From Candidatus Cloacimonetes bacterium HGW-Cloacimonetes-2 (GTDB lineage Bacteria; Cloacimonadota; Cloacimonadia; Cloacimonadales; Cloacimonadaceae), in contig PHBP01000003.1 of NCBI GenBank assembly GCA_002842035.1, positions 62,001-126,000 of the forward strand: DNA of 64,000 nucleotides, given 5' to 3'. Below the pieces are notes generated by a model, which saw nothing but the letters and a program-made list of their open reading frames with translations, was not told where the DNA came from and made no database searches. Positions within the stretch are counted from its first letter, which is position 1. Each line of letters begins with the position of its first letter. Shown one piece after another: positions 1-9,040 of this stretch. Both the position numbers and the translations under genes were made by a program.

Positions 1-1268
1 TTCCACTTGGTGGTGTATTGAGGACTTAGCTTGGCACGGCGCATCTCCCACTCCTTATTTATTCCAGAGCTGGCAAAAAATACCGTATCCCTGCCGAGGC
101 TTTTGTTTAGCTTGTCCAAAGCCCGCATCAAATCCTTGCGTTTGTCATCAAGGTAGCTCCGTTCCAATATGTTTAGGGGTACATCTTCTTCAGCCACGAT
201 ATCAGCCAGCATTACTCCCGCTTTCTTGTATTCAAACCCCGGCAAGTAGAGATCATCCAGAAGGCTGAGAGCTGCTTTGATCAGATCCGGGGTATAGGCA
301 GTGGGAGGCAGGAAGGTCGTCGAGACCGAATTGTTATACTGAGGTCCATCCTTGAATCTGTTTGTATTGAGGAAAACCATCAGATAGCCTGCCAGGGATT
401 TCTGATGCCTTAGCTTTTCGGTGGCGCGTGTCACATAAGTTGAAACTGCCTCCGCCAGCTCTTGCTGATCTGTAACCTGCTTGCTAAAGGATTTGGAGCA
501 GAGGATGCTCTTTTTGGCAGGTGGAGCTTCATCCAGCTCGATACAGGCAAATCCGCGCAGTTCCAGGACTGTCTTGTGCCCTACGCTGGTAAGGTAATGA
601 TCGATGAACTTATCATCAGCATCTCTAAGCTGCAAGGCGTTTTCAATCTTGTTTTGCCTCAAAAACTTGTCATATTGCCTGCCAATACCCCAGATATCTC
701 CGACCGGAGTACGTTTCAGAGCTTCTGTGATCCGTTCCGGATTGTCCAGATAGAGGCAGCTATGAAAGCCCGGCACCTTCTTGGCAAAGTGATTTGCGAC
801 CTTTGCCAGGGTCTTTGTGGAGGAAATCCCCACCGAGACCGGAATCCCCGTCCATTTCTTTACAGTATCGCGGATCTTTTCCCCGTATTTCTGCAAGTCT
901 CTGATCTTAAATCCCTCAAGATTGAGAAAAGCCTCGTCGATCGAATAAATCTCTATATCAGGAGAAAACATCGATAGTACTTCCATCACCCGGGCGGACA
1001 TATCTCCATACAGAGCGTAATTTGAGGATAAGAGAGTTCCGCCTTTGCTACGGATCAGAGCTTCATATTTGAAACCGGGTGAACCCATCGGAATACCCAG
1101 GTCTTTGATCTCCTGGCTCCGCGAGACCAAACAGCCGTCGTTATTGGAGAGCACAGCCACAGGCTTGCCAACTAGCTTGGGATTGAAGACTCGTTCGCAG
1201 GAAACGTAGAAGTTATTACAATCTACCAATGCAATGATTCTGTCCGAGCGAAGTCCGGTAGTATTCAA
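1..1268 (-). CDS. umuC: Error-prone DNA polymerase V catalytic subunit UmuC (3' end cut by window edge)
   Basis: Y-family translesion polymerase that copies damaged DNA. The frame opens at a TTG (1266-1268) preceded by AAGGAG at a normal distance. It reads the palm motif VDCNNFYVSCERVFNP near residue 15, the catalytic YSIDEAF near 104, and SVGISSTKTLAKVANHFAK near 135. The UmuC-specific C-terminal motif (WEMRRAKLSPQYTTKW) lies against the left edge. About 422 codons are visible, so only a few residues should be missing compared with E. coli UmuC. No umuD partner lies upstream in the window; the next gene is divergent. A TTGACA on the minus strand (1342-1347) could be a -35 box, but no clear -10 follows. 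Identification by direct translation is firm; dependence on an SOS repressor is not shown. Confidence 0.93.
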   Translation of the reverse strand, partial: MNTTGLRSDRIIALVDCNNFYVSCERVFNPKLVGKPVAVLSNNDGCLVSRSQEIKDLGIPMGSPGFKYEALIRSKGGTLLSSNYALYGDMSARVMEVLSMFSPDIEIYSIDEAFLNLEGFKIRDLQKYGEKIRDTVKKWTGIPVSVGISSTKTLAKVANHFAKKVPGFHSCLYLDNPERITEALKRTPVGDIWGIGRQYDKFLRQNKIENALQLRDADDKFIDHYLTSVGHKTVLELRGFACIELDEAPPAKKSILCSKSFSKQVTDQQELAEAVSTYVTRATEKLRHQKSLAGYLMVFLNTNRFKDGPQYNNSVSTTFLPPTAYTPDLIKAALSLLDDLYLPGFEYKKAGVMLADIVAEEDVPLNILERSYLDDKRKDLMRALDKLNKSLGRDTVFFASSGINKEWEMRRAKLSPQYTTKW

Positions 1269-1641
1269 TCGTCTCTCCTTATATAATCTTGATTATCCGA
1301 GGCTTTGTTCAGAGGTCATTTTCCATCATCCCCTGTGTTTTTGTCAATGCTAATATCGCTAGCAAACCAAGCCTTCCCTAAAAGAATGTCTGGTGATTCC
1401 CGGGAGATTCCCGGGAGATTCCCGGGTCTTTACCCGGGAATCTCCCGCCCTGTGCCACGGTTTGCCCCGGCATTTTTAAAGGGAAGCTTGTGCTCAGAAA
1501 GGAGAGATAGAGGTCTGTAGTGCCGTGGATGATCTTCAGGCAAGGGATTCAGAGGAAAGTTGAGAAATACTCATTTCCTGCTTGACATCTCTTTGAGCTC
1601 CTGCTACAGCAATTATTATCAAAACGCCAAGGCAGGAAGAA
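1269..1641. other. Intergenic region between divergent umuC and AraC-type gene
   Basis: This 373-bp spacer holds the divergent start regions of umuC (minus) and the AraC-family gene (plus). I see no gene in it. A 71-codon open frame at 1305-1520 is a by-product of the repeat array and has no ribosome binding site or recognisable product. The main content is the palindromic array at 1395-1447. Confidence 0.6.
1395..1447. repeat. Triple 11-bp direct repeat ending in a 16-bp perfect palindrome
   Basis: Three consecutive copies of GATTCCCGGGA/T start at 1395, 1406 and 1417. The last copy and a half (1412-1427) is exactly complementary to 1432-1447, giving a 16-bp GC-rich stem with a CTTT loop. 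No T-run follows, so it is a poor intrinsic terminator. It lies between two divergent genes, where an operator or a recombination-prone repeat would both fit. Confidence 0.85.
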
Positions 1642-2496
1642 ATGAGTAGAAAGAACCAGATTGATAAGGCAATCACTTATATTGAACTGCACCTGAGGGA
1701 GAATCTCGCTCTGGAGGATATCGCGGAAGTAGCCAATTACTCGCCATGGCACTTTCACAGGCTGTTTTACGCATCGACCGGAGTTACGGTCGGAGAGTAT
1801 ATCCGCAAGCGTCGCCTCAGTGAAGCATCCCGCGAATTGGTACATACATCAAAGCCGATTGTACAGATTGCCAAGAGCTTTCAATTTGATTCCCAAGCCG
1901 CCTTCACACGCAGCTTCAAGAGTTTCTGCGGCTGCACACCCGGGAAGCTGAGGGCAAAGATCCGCTCCCTGACCTGCTTTGAGCCAATGATAAAAACTAC
2001 ATCGAGAGGTAAGTACATGCAAAGTCCAAAGATCATCAAGAAAGATACCTTCCGTGTTTTGGGTGTCTTATGCCGTAGTACTATGAACGATAATACCATC
2101 CCGGCTCTCTGGGATAAGTTTCACCAGATCTGTGGAGATATCCCCGGGGTTATCCGGCCCGGAGCTGCCCTGGGTATCTGTTATGCGGATGAGGATGTCG
2201 AAATGACACCTGATACACCCTTCAACTACCTTGCAGGGATGGAAGTCTCAATGGATACACCTGTCCCGGCAGGGATGGTTGATAAGGTGGTTCCGGCTGC
2301 GGAATATGCCGTGTTTGAACATATCGGCAGCCTGGATACCTTACACGATACTTACAGCTCCATCTATGGAGAATGGCTTCCTGCCAGCAATTATGAGAGA
2401 TGTGGGGATATAGATTTCGAGCTGTACGACGAACGCTTTCGCTATGGCGAAGCTGAATCAGTAATGGAAATCTGGGTTCCCGTTAAAAAAGTCTAA
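1642..2496 (+). CDS. AraC-family transcriptional regulator with GyrI-like effector domain
   Basis: 284-residue two-domain regulator. Residues about 8-105 form the double helix-turn-helix AraC DNA-binding domain (LEDIAEVANYSPWHFHRLF, then IVQIAKSFQFDSQAAFTRSF and the closing GCTPGKLR). Residues about 125-284 match the GyrI-like/effector-binding fold, with the typical patterns GMEVSMDTPVPAGM and YAVFEHIGSLDTLHDTYSSIYGEW. Members of this class (Rob/SoxS-like plus GyrI domain) bind small hydrophobic or cationic compounds and activate stress or efflux genes. The start is supported by GGAAGAA just upstream. No obvious target operon adjoins; umuC is divergent. Ligand and targets are unknown. Confidence 0.9.
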   Translation: MSRKNQIDKAITYIELHLRENLALEDIAEVANYSPWHFHRLFYASTGVTVGEYIRKRRLSEASRELVHTSKPIVQIAKSFQFDSQAAFTRSFKSFCGCTPGKLRAKIRSLTCFEPMIKTTSRGKYMQSPKIIKKDTFRVLGVLCRSTMNDNTIPALWDKFHQICGDIPGVIRPGAALGICYADEDVEMTPDTPFNYLAGMEVSMDTPVPAGMVDKVVPAAEYAVFEHIGSLDTLHDTYSSIYGEWLPASNYERCGDIDFELYDERFRYGEAESVMEIWVPVKKV

Positions 2497-2530
2497 ACGA
2501 TTATAAACATACCGGCATCAGCCGGGGCGA

Positions 2531-4201
2531 TCAAGCCTTGGGTCCCTTCTTACGGGGTCCACGGCTTGTTTCGTTTTCGCGGCGTTTGCGTTCTCTTTGA
2601 GGTGCTACAACGCTTACTGTAACAGGCAAACCGTTCCATTTGTTCTTTGGTATGGCTTTGAGCAGTTGCTTTTCATACTCTGAATCTATCTGAATCACCG
2701 AATACTCGCCAAAGATGTCAATCTGGCCTATCTCGATGCTTCTGGCGACTTTGAGGCGATTGATATAACGCATCAGTTCACGCTTGTTCATCGAGTGAAC
2801 ATAGCCCAGATTGATCTTGAAGCTACTAAAAGAGAAACTGCGCTTGTCGTTGAACTTGGGAGCGCTGGATTCACCAACGATATCCAGATCAGCGATATCT
2901 TTGTAATAGTTTAGGAAGCGGTTAAATTCCACCGAGACAAATCTCTGGATCAGCTCTTCACGGCTAAGCCAGCTAAGCTTCTTATAGACGTTTGGCAAGA
3001 ATGATTCGATCTGCTCGGTATCAACCTCGATGCGCTCCACGTTATCGACAAAGTGATAAAGTTGCTTTTCGCAGATCTCTCTGCCACCGGGGACTTTGGA
3101 ATGCTCTATTTCTCTGCCCAGTCTCTTCTCAATTGCCTTGAGCGCGGCAAATTCTTTGCTGTGCACGATCGTGAGCGAGATACCGCTTTTGCCGGCTCTG
3201 CCTGTTCTGCCGGAACGGTGGATATATACATCCGGATCAGTGGGAGCATTGTAGTTTATGATGTGGGTCAGATCGTCCACATCGAGCCCTCTGGCTGCTA
3301 CGTCTGTCGCGACCAGGAGCTTTACATACTTGCTGCGAAAGCGGCTCATCACCAGTTCACGCTGGCCTTGAGAGAGATCACCGTGCAGAGCATCGGCATT
3401 ATAGCCATCATGCTGCAGCTTGTCCGCGATCTCTTGAGTCTCAGTACGTGTACGGCAAAAGATGATTCCGTATATCTTGGGGCTCATATCTGCAATACGC
3501 TTGAGTGCGTGATACTTGTCCTTGGCATGCACTTTGTAATAGTAGTGTTTGATGTTCTCGGCACCCTTGTTTTCACCACCGACAGAAATCCTGTGAGGGT
3601 TCTTCATAAAGCCATTGGCAAGCGAAGCCACTTCTTTGGGCATCGTTGCGGAGAACAGCAGTGTCTGCTTTTCGGCAGGTGTATGCTTCATTATCTCAAA
3701 GAGCTCTTCTTTAAAGCCCATATTGAGCATCTCATCGGCTTCATCCAGGATCAAAAGCTTGACTGTCTCAAGCTTGAGCACTCCCTGGCGAATCATATCG
3801 TTGACTCTGCCCGGAGTACCGACCACTATATGCGCTCCTGCTTTGAGTGCCGCTTTCTGGGTATAGATCGGAGCACCGCCATAGACCGCTGTGATGCGGA
3901 TTCTGGGCATATACTTGGCATAGGATTCCAAATCCTTGGAGATTTGCAGGCAGAGTTCACGAGTAGGGCAGAGGATGATGGTCTGAACTGCGTGCCTTTC
4001 GATATCTGTAAGGCTAAGAGCGGGAAAGCCAAAGGCTGCGGTCTTGCCGGTGCCTGTCTGGGCAAGGGCAATGAGATCCTCTTCATTATCTATCATCCAG
4101 GGAATTACTTGCTCCTGAATGGGCGTAGGGCTTTCGAAAGCCAGGTCTTTTGCCGCGCGAAGCAAGGGTTCCGGGAGGCTGAGCTCGTTGAATTTGGTCA
4201 C
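2531..4201 (-). CDS. deaD: DEAD-box ATP-dependent RNA helicase (DeaD/CsdA type)
   Basis: 556-residue RNA helicase for ribosome assembly and RNA remodelling. The Q motif (PTPIQEQVIPWM), Walker A (AQTGTGKTAAFGFP), PTRELCLQ, the DEAD box (LILDEADEMLNMGF), SAT (LLFSATMP) and motif VI (YIHRSGRTGRAGKSG) are all intact and in order. Residues about 455-530 form a DbpA/CsdA-type RNA-binding domain (GYVHSMNKRELMRYINRLK), followed by a basic tail (RERKRREN, then RGPRKKGPKA). Length and layout fit DeaD rather than the shorter RhlE or RhlB. It is transcribed alone and converges with the AraC-type gene; the 34-bp gap holds a short CCGGC/GCCGG hairpin without a T-run. Confidence 0.96.
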   Translation of the reverse strand: MTKFNELSLPEPLLRAAKDLAFESPTPIQEQVIPWMIDNEEDLIALAQTGTGKTAAFGFPALSLTDIERHAVQTIILCPTRELCLQISKDLESYAKYMPRIRITAVYGGAPIYTQKAALKAGAHIVVGTPGRVNDMIRQGVLKLETVKLLILDEADEMLNMGFKEELFEIMKHTPAEKQTLLFSATMPKEVASLANGFMKNPHRISVGGENKGAENIKHYYYKVHAKDKYHALKRIADMSPKIYGIIFCRTRTETQEIADKLQHDGYNADALHGDLSQGQRELVMSRFRSKYVKLLVATDVAARGLDVDDLTHIINYNAPTDPDVYIHRSGRTGRAGKSGISLTIVHSKEFAALKAIEKRLGREIEHSKVPGGREICEKQLYHFVDNVERIEVDTEQIESFLPNVYKKLSWLSREELIQRFVSVEFNRFLNYYKDIADLDIVGESSAPKFNDKRSFSFSSFKINLGYVHSMNKRELMRYINRLKVARSIEIGQIDIFGEYSVIQIDSEYEKQLLKAIPKNKWNGLPVTVSVVAPQRERKRRENETSRGPRKKGPKA

Positions 4202-4889
4202 TGATATTCCTTATGAGACCGCGCTTTTCCCTGGCAAAACAATTGATGTCTATATGAAGGATCGGGGGCAGGATTGGCTCAAACGATGGTATTACGTGGC
4301 CGGGATCATCCTTGGCTTCCGGATGGCAGTCTTCTCTTTCTTATTTTGAGGTCATCCTTTTTCAAGGCAGATATCTGTAAAGAAATATGTTTACAAACCA
4401 TAAGCCGGAGCGGATACTGAGATAGTAGTCATCCTCTTGCCAACAGCTATATTGGCCAAGCGGGGCTATGGCTGGGAGGTGCCAATGTGAATGCTACTGT
4501 TGATCTTGTCTTTAATTCACCTCCTGTTGTTCCCCCCCCCCGGATAGGAGGGTCAATGTATATCCTAACCCCTGCACCTGTCATCAGACCCGGCCCCCGC
4601 CGTCCTTCCTGCAAACGAATCAGCAATGCGTCAGCTTTGATGAGTCGTGTAGGCAGGAATCCATTCTATCAATTGCGCGAAGCTCATTCCATTTCTATCT
4701 GTTATGCGCATAACGCCTTACTGCAGCACTCCGGGCTCTTCTTCTTGATTCTCATATATGCTGCCATCCCGAAAATATTGCCCCCTCACAATGATACGCA
4801 TATTAAAACTTGACAAGACTTCTGAGGAACAGAATCGTGTTTAATAGCTGGATGGGGGTCCAAAGGCAAGTAATGCTGAAGGAACTTAT
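4202..4889. other. Long intergenic region with a poly-C tract; possible gene relic
   Basis: No convincing gene was found in these 688 bp. A 108-codon open frame at 4487-4813 lacks a ribosome binding site and recognisable domains. A run of ten C residues occupies 4532-4541. Just after it, the neighbouring frame reads VNVYPNP (4552-4572), which is the start motif of the sorting domain shared by secreted proteins in this window, but the rest of such a domain does not follow. This could be a decayed secreted-protein gene or chance. Confidence 0.4.
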
Positions 4890-5543
4890 ATGCGCTTGCT
4901 GGATAAGATACTGATAGCCCTTTCGGTTTTAATCGTCATTGCTACAGCGTTTTATATATATTCTACCTTCACTGCTCCCATCGATACCAAGGGGGATCTG
5001 ACCAGCCTTGATATCAGTAACAATCCCATCCAAACAGCCATCGACAGCCTGCATCTGCCTCCCCTCAGTTACGGAGATGCGACCTTTCACTTTCATCCCC
5101 GTGCCGGCTATGTCATCAGTGGTCAATTGGTGAGTAAACGTAAATATAGCAGCGGTTTTATGCACAATCTCTCGCCTTGGGACTATGCTTTGGTTTGGGG
5201 CGGAGCTATACAACAACTTGATCGGATCAAGTTCAAGCAGGTTGTTCGCTTCTGTCTTTTCACCTACAATCCGGATAAGCCTGTCGATCCCCGCTTTATC
5301 GGCGAACATATGTCAAACAATCACCTGATACCTTCCAACAAAAACCTCCGCAAGGCTCTGGCACTTGCCAAGAAAGGTAGCAAAGTCAAGCTGGAAGGCT
5401 ATCTGGTGGATGTTGCCGCGATGAAAGGCGATCAATACGCAGGCGAGTGGAATACCAGCCTGGTGCGCACAGATGATGGCAACGGAGCATGCGAAATCAT
5501 TTATCTCACCAAGGTAAGAATAGACGACAGGGTTTACCAATAA
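4890..5543 (+). CDS. Conserved membrane-anchored protein of unknown function
   Basis: 217 residues. An N-terminal hydrophobic segment (about 7-27) should anchor or export the protein, leaving about 190 residues outside the inner membrane. The body contains patterns I associate with an unnamed, widely distributed bacterial family: SPWDYALVWG near 95, SNNHLIPSNKNLRKALALAK near 143, VKLEGYLVDV near 169, and a final block ending GNGACEIIYLTKV. No catalytic motif is evident. The gene stands alone on the plus strand with a plausible site (GAAGGAAC) before ATG. Function is unknown; the assignment as a real gene rests on the coherent conserved-looking protein. Confidence 0.8.
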   Translation: MRLLDKILIALSVLIVIATAFYIYSTFTAPIDTKGDLTSLDISNNPIQTAIDSLHLPPLSYGDATFHFHPRAGYVISGQLVSKRKYSSGFMHNLSPWDYALVWGGAIQQLDRIKFKQVVRFCLFTYNPDKPVDPRFIGEHMSNNHLIPSNKNLRKALALAKKGSKVKLEGYLVDVAAMKGDQYAGEWNTSLVRTDDGNGACEIIYLTKVRIDDRVYQ

Positions 5544-5673
5544 GACTTGTCAATCCCCTATTCCAGCATCCTGCTGACAAGTGCTAATATACTATATAAT
5601 AGTATTATAGCTCCATTTCCCCAAGCCCTCCCTTTCCATCAATTCTTGCTAAAGCCTTGATAATCAGTCCTTT

Positions 5674-5728
5674 GATGCTTGTTCAAGCAGGATTCAAGCA
5701 GGATACAAGCAGGATTCAAGCATCCTAT
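5674..5728 (+). repeat. Dispersed intergenic repeat, copy 1 of 6 (11-bp units in inverted ends)
   Basis: GATGCTTG (5674-5681) is followed by CAAGCAGGATT, CAAGCAGGATA and CAAGCAGGATT (5684-5716), then CAAGCATCC. The ends are inverted copies of each other (GATGCTTG/CAAGCATC, and farther out CCTTT/AAAGG), so the element can fold on itself. Its reverse complement is nearly identical to copy 4 at 33.1 kb over about 50 bp. It lies upstream of the surface peptidase/barrel gene. Nothing else is recognised in 5544-5839. Confidence 0.9.
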
Positions 5729-5839
5729 GAAAGGGGGAGAATAGTCCACAAAGCTGGCTTATGAACTATTAATATGCGCTTGACGAAAGCACGCTATAGA
5801 ACACAAATGCACCTAAAGAGAATCTTTGGAGTTAAGCCG

Positions 5840-8518
5840 ATGAGAAACAAGCTTTTTATGATTGTGGTCATTATCCTGATCCCGCTGGGTATCTTTGCCC
5901 TGGCAGATTACAAAACCGTTGCGACAGATCACTTTACCGTTTACTACAGGGATGGCTGGGAAGTCGAAGCCCTAAAGATCCTGCAGGTGATGGAAGATAG
6001 CCGTCCTTATGTGGAGGAGCTTACCGGAAACAAGGTCGGCAATACCCCTATCGTATTGGAAGATATGGGTAATGAGGTGAATGGGTACTTCAATCTGTTC
6101 GGACCCAAGATCGCACTTTTTGCCTATCCGCCCAGTTCGGATGTCCTTTCCAACGGCCAGGATTGGTGGCAATTGGTGGGCACTCACGAGTATATCCACC
6201 GCACCCAGATGACGGTTGCATCGGGCTTGCCCTCACTACTGCAAAAGATCATTGGCAATGCCCTCTATCCCAATGTTCATCAGCCAATGTGGATCACGGA
6301 AGGTATCACTGTCTTTGGCGAAAGCCAGTTATCACCCTACACAGGGCGGATGAATGGAGGGGTTTACAGCTCCATAATCAGCGCTTTGGCGCGGGAAGGG
6401 AAATTGCCCTCGCCGGCTCTGGCAAATAATTTCAACCGCAGTACACCTCAGGCACATTACTATGTTTTCGGCGGGAGTTTCTTCAGCTTTTTGGCGGAGC
6501 GTTATGGCGAAGAGAGATTCGCTCAGTTCTTTGCCCTGCAGGGTTCATCCATGCGAACCTATCTCAGCACCTTTCTGCCGGTTCTCTCGATAAATTCTTA
6601 TTACAAAGAGATCTATGGCAAGTCCCTGGATACTTTGTGGGGTGAATGGCAGGCTTGGGAGACTGATAATGCGCAAGCGCTGCCCCAGGGTCAGCTTACT
6701 TTCGACGGTTGGGAAAAGGATAATCTCTGTCTCTATCAGGGAGATCTCTATTATACCCAGGAAGGTCAGTATAAGACCGGACCTTCGAGCCAGTTTAGCT
6801 ACAATCATATCGTACGTTTGGTCGATCCGCAGGGAGCTTGCCGCAAGGAAGTGATCCATAGCCAATACACCGGCTTTCCGGCTGGATTTCAGCTTGCAGG
6901 CGACTATCTCTACTACAGCCGGGCGGAACTGCACCGCGGATATGACAACAACGAAAACGACGGCTGGGGCTCTGAAACGGAGATTTGGCGGAAGATTCCG
7001 GGAACGGATTGGAATGAAAAGCTATTTGAAGGACAGATCAGGGCTTTCCGCGTGCTTGCAGATGGCACGATTTTGATCGTGAAAGATGATCTCACTTATC
7101 AGACAAATACTATCGAACACTATGATATGAGTGGCAATTGCCTCTCTGAGCCCCTGCAAGTGCGCCGGTTGATCGGAAACATCCGGCAGTCAGGGGATCG
7201 TATCTTTGTAACAGCCAAACCCAAATGGTTTAATACGGCCATATTCGAGCTTGATTTACACAGCGGGACACTGACTGAGCTGACTGCCTCCCCCTACTCA
7301 CATAGCTTGGTATCGGCCGATGAGAACAGCCTGATATTTGATGCAACTTACAACGGCTTGATGGCTTCTTACAGGCTTGATCTACACAGCGGGGAGACCT
7401 ATAAACTATGTGAATACAGCGGTATTCGGAATGCTCAGATCGATAGCGATGGCAATCTCTACGTGATCTCGGTCGTAAGCGCTGGAAATGAGATTTTTAG
7501 GGAAGAAGCAACAGAATCAGTATTCACTCCTGAAAACAGAGGATTGCTCAGCGCTGCAATGAGGACTCCCCTAGCCGGGCAGCAAAGGATCGGAGAATAT
7601 GAGGTCACAAGAGCCGGCTATGCCGGGAATCTAAGGCATCTGTTAGTGCCCAGGATTGCCAGATTGCCCTATCTGGCAGGATCGGTTGATAGCCTCACTG
7701 TCGGCATTATGCTGATGGGACAGGACATCGTGGGGGATATACCCTGGTGGAGCACGACATTTGAATATGATCTTTACTCCCAGAAAGCAGGTCTGAGTGT
7801 GGAGCTTACCAATAAACTCCTGCGACCCTTGATCCAGGACATCAGCTATAGCAGTTTCAAAGGCGGCAGCCTTGGTCTATCGAACAATATCGAGCTCCTG
7901 AGGCGGGCAAATTATGGGCTTACCACTCTGTGGACAGGACTGAGTATCAGAACCGAGGATGCCTTCAAGAGAAAGCTCTGGATACCCTTTGTCACAGCTA
8001 ATTTCGCATGGGAGAGGGGGCGCTTGGCGGTAAACAATGCCTTGCTCTATGAGGCAACTGAGTTCTGGGCATCGGATAGAGATCGGCTAGGCTGGCACGG
8101 CAGGCTGAATATGAGGCTGAGCCTGGATGAATCGACCGAACTGCGCACAGAATTGATGGTAGCCTATGATCCTGATGCGAACAAGGATGAAGTCTTTTCC
8201 ACCACGCGTGGTTATGATAGCAGATGGCGTACGAATCAGGGGCTTACAGCTTGCTTTAGCATCTACAAACCGCTGCTGCAGGTGCGAAATGCCATCTGGA
8301 CACCTCAGGTCTATATGGAAGATATCTGTGGAGGCTTGATCTTTGATGCGGCTTTGCCTTACGGCGATGGTCAGGATGATCTGCGCTATGCCAGCGGAGT
8401 GGAATTGATTGGGGAATTTGTTTTTGCGTCCAGAGCTTCGATCGACTTGGGGCTAAGATATACGATCAACAAGGATTCCAAGGGTAGCTTCGGCTTGATT
8501 TTGGGCACAGGATTCTAA
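5840..8518 (+). CDS. Predicted surface gluzincin-type metallopeptidase with C-terminal outer-membrane barrel
   Basis: I chose the ATG at 5840, which has GGAG eight bases upstream and begins directly with a signal peptide (MRNKLF, then a hydrophobic core to about residue 21). The upstream ATG at 5774 has no site. In the resulting 892-residue protein, HEYIH (H116-E117...H120) followed by E154 in WITEG matches the zinc HExxH...E pattern of MA-clan peptidases. Residues about 290-560 contain repeated strands like a WD40/TolB beta-propeller. The last 250 or so residues alternate hydrophobic and polar, with aromatic positions, and end in F (GLILGTGF), as in outer-membrane beta-barrels. I infer a cell-surface peptidase held by its own barrel. 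Substrate unknown. Confidence 0.75.
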   Translation: MRNKLFMIVVIILIPLGIFALADYKTVATDHFTVYYRDGWEVEALKILQVMEDSRPYVEELTGNKVGNTPIVLEDMGNEVNGYFNLFGPKIALFAYPPSSDVLSNGQDWWQLVGTHEYIHRTQMTVASGLPSLLQKIIGNALYPNVHQPMWITEGITVFGESQLSPYTGRMNGGVYSSIISALAREGKLPSPALANNFNRSTPQAHYYVFGGSFFSFLAERYGEERFAQFFALQGSSMRTYLSTFLPVLSINSYYKEIYGKSLDTLWGEWQAWETDNAQALPQGQLTFDGWEKDNLCLYQGDLYYTQEGQYKTGPSSQFSYNHIVRLVDPQGACRKEVIHSQYTGFPAGFQLAGDYLYYSRAELHRGYDNNENDGWGSETEIWRKIPGTDWNEKLFEGQIRAFRVLADGTILIVKDDLTYQTNTIEHYDMSGNCLSEPLQVRRLIGNIRQSGDRIFVTAKPKWFNTAIFELDLHSGTLTELTASPYSHSLVSADENSLIFDATYNGLMASYRLDLHSGETYKLCEYSGIRNAQIDSDGNLYVISVVSAGNEIFREEATESVFTPENRGLLSAAMRTPLAGQQRIGEYEVTRAGYAGNLRHLLVPRIARLPYLAGSVDSLTVGIMLMGQDIVGDIPWWSTTFEYDLYSQKAGLSVELTNKLLRPLIQDISYSSFKGGSLGLSNNIELLRRANYGLTTLWTGLSIRTEDAFKRKLWIPFVTANFAWERGRLAVNNALLYEATEFWASDRDRLGWHGRLNMRLSLDESTELRTELMVAYDPDANKDEVFSTTRGYDSRWRTNQGLTACFSIYKPLLQVRNAIWTPQVYMEDICGGLIFDAALPYGDGQDDLRYASGVELIGEFVFASRASIDLGLRYTINKDSKGSFGLILGTGF

Positions 8519-8683
8519 GCTCTGGGAATCTTGGTAAAGATTGATGCCATAATCTGAATTGTTTCAGATCAAGAATTCTGTAGACAACAAACTACATTAG
8601 AGGCTTGTTGTATTAAAAATAATCCTTGCCATATTGAGGGGCTCAAAACATTTGTAACATTATCAATATTGTGAGGTTGTGCC

Positions 8684-8932
8684 ATGATCTACACACTTGC
8701 AGATGGACGCAATATCAATATTGGAGAGGTAAAAAGCGTCTCAAGTATAAGGGACTATGGCGATGATCCGAATATGATCGGTATGTGCAGATTCGGTTTT
8801 GCTATCTATATGAAAGATAGCACTACAGTGCGCGTATCAGAACACTATCACTATGCGGATTGGGTCGAGGTAAGAGCTCGGCTGAACGCAGTAAGAACAG
8901 AGATTATGAGGCTGGTCGAGCAATCTGGTTAA
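8684..8932 (+). CDS. Small hypothetical protein, 82 aa
   Basis: An 82-residue soluble protein with no signal peptide and no recognised domain. The sequence is balanced and protein-like, with alternating strands (MIYTLADGRNINIGEVKSV, then FGFAIYMKDSTTVRVSEHYH) and a C-terminal helix (WVEVRARLNAVRTEIMRLVEQ), suggesting a small beta-sheet plus helix fold. GTGAGG just before the ATG is an acceptable ribosome binding site, and a bidirectional terminator follows about 60 bp downstream. Function is unknown. Confidence 0.6.
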   Translation: MIYTLADGRNINIGEVKSVSSIRDYGDDPNMIGMCRFGFAIYMKDSTTVRVSEHYHYADWVEVRARLNAVRTEIMRLVEQSG

Positions 8933-8992
8933 GCTAAAAAAAGCATAACAGACCTCGAACCGGATTGAGCTTTCCCTCTAAGCTCACAACAT

Positions 8993-9023
8993 AAAAAAGC
9001 GGAGCAACAGGTGCTCCGCTTTT
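8993..9023. terminator. Bidirectional intrinsic terminator
   Basis: The stem GCGGAGCA (8999-9006)/TGCTCCGC (9012-9019) is flanked by an A-run on the left and a T-run on the right. It can therefore end both the plus-strand small gene and the minus-strand secreted thioredoxin-fold gene. Confidence 0.9.
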
Positions 9024-9040
9024 CTATTATGGGTTTATGT

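Noticed and set aside
462-977. Plus-strand open frame of 171 codons
   Set aside because: It is the antisense shadow of umuC, whose minus-strand translation matches the polymerase family across the region.
1305-1520. Plus-strand open frame of 71 codons
   Set aside because: Consists largely of the CCCGGG repeat array; no ribosome binding site or domain.
3053-4204. Plus-strand open frame of 383 codons
   Set aside because: Exact antisense of the DEAD-box helicase, which has all motifs.
5674-5728. Repeat arrays considered as CRISPR
   Set aside because: Units are only 11 bp with no spacers between them, copies are scattered, and there are no cas genes.
5774-5839. Upstream start for the surface peptidase gene
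   Set aside because: No ribosome binding site, and it would bury the signal peptide 22 residues inside the protein.
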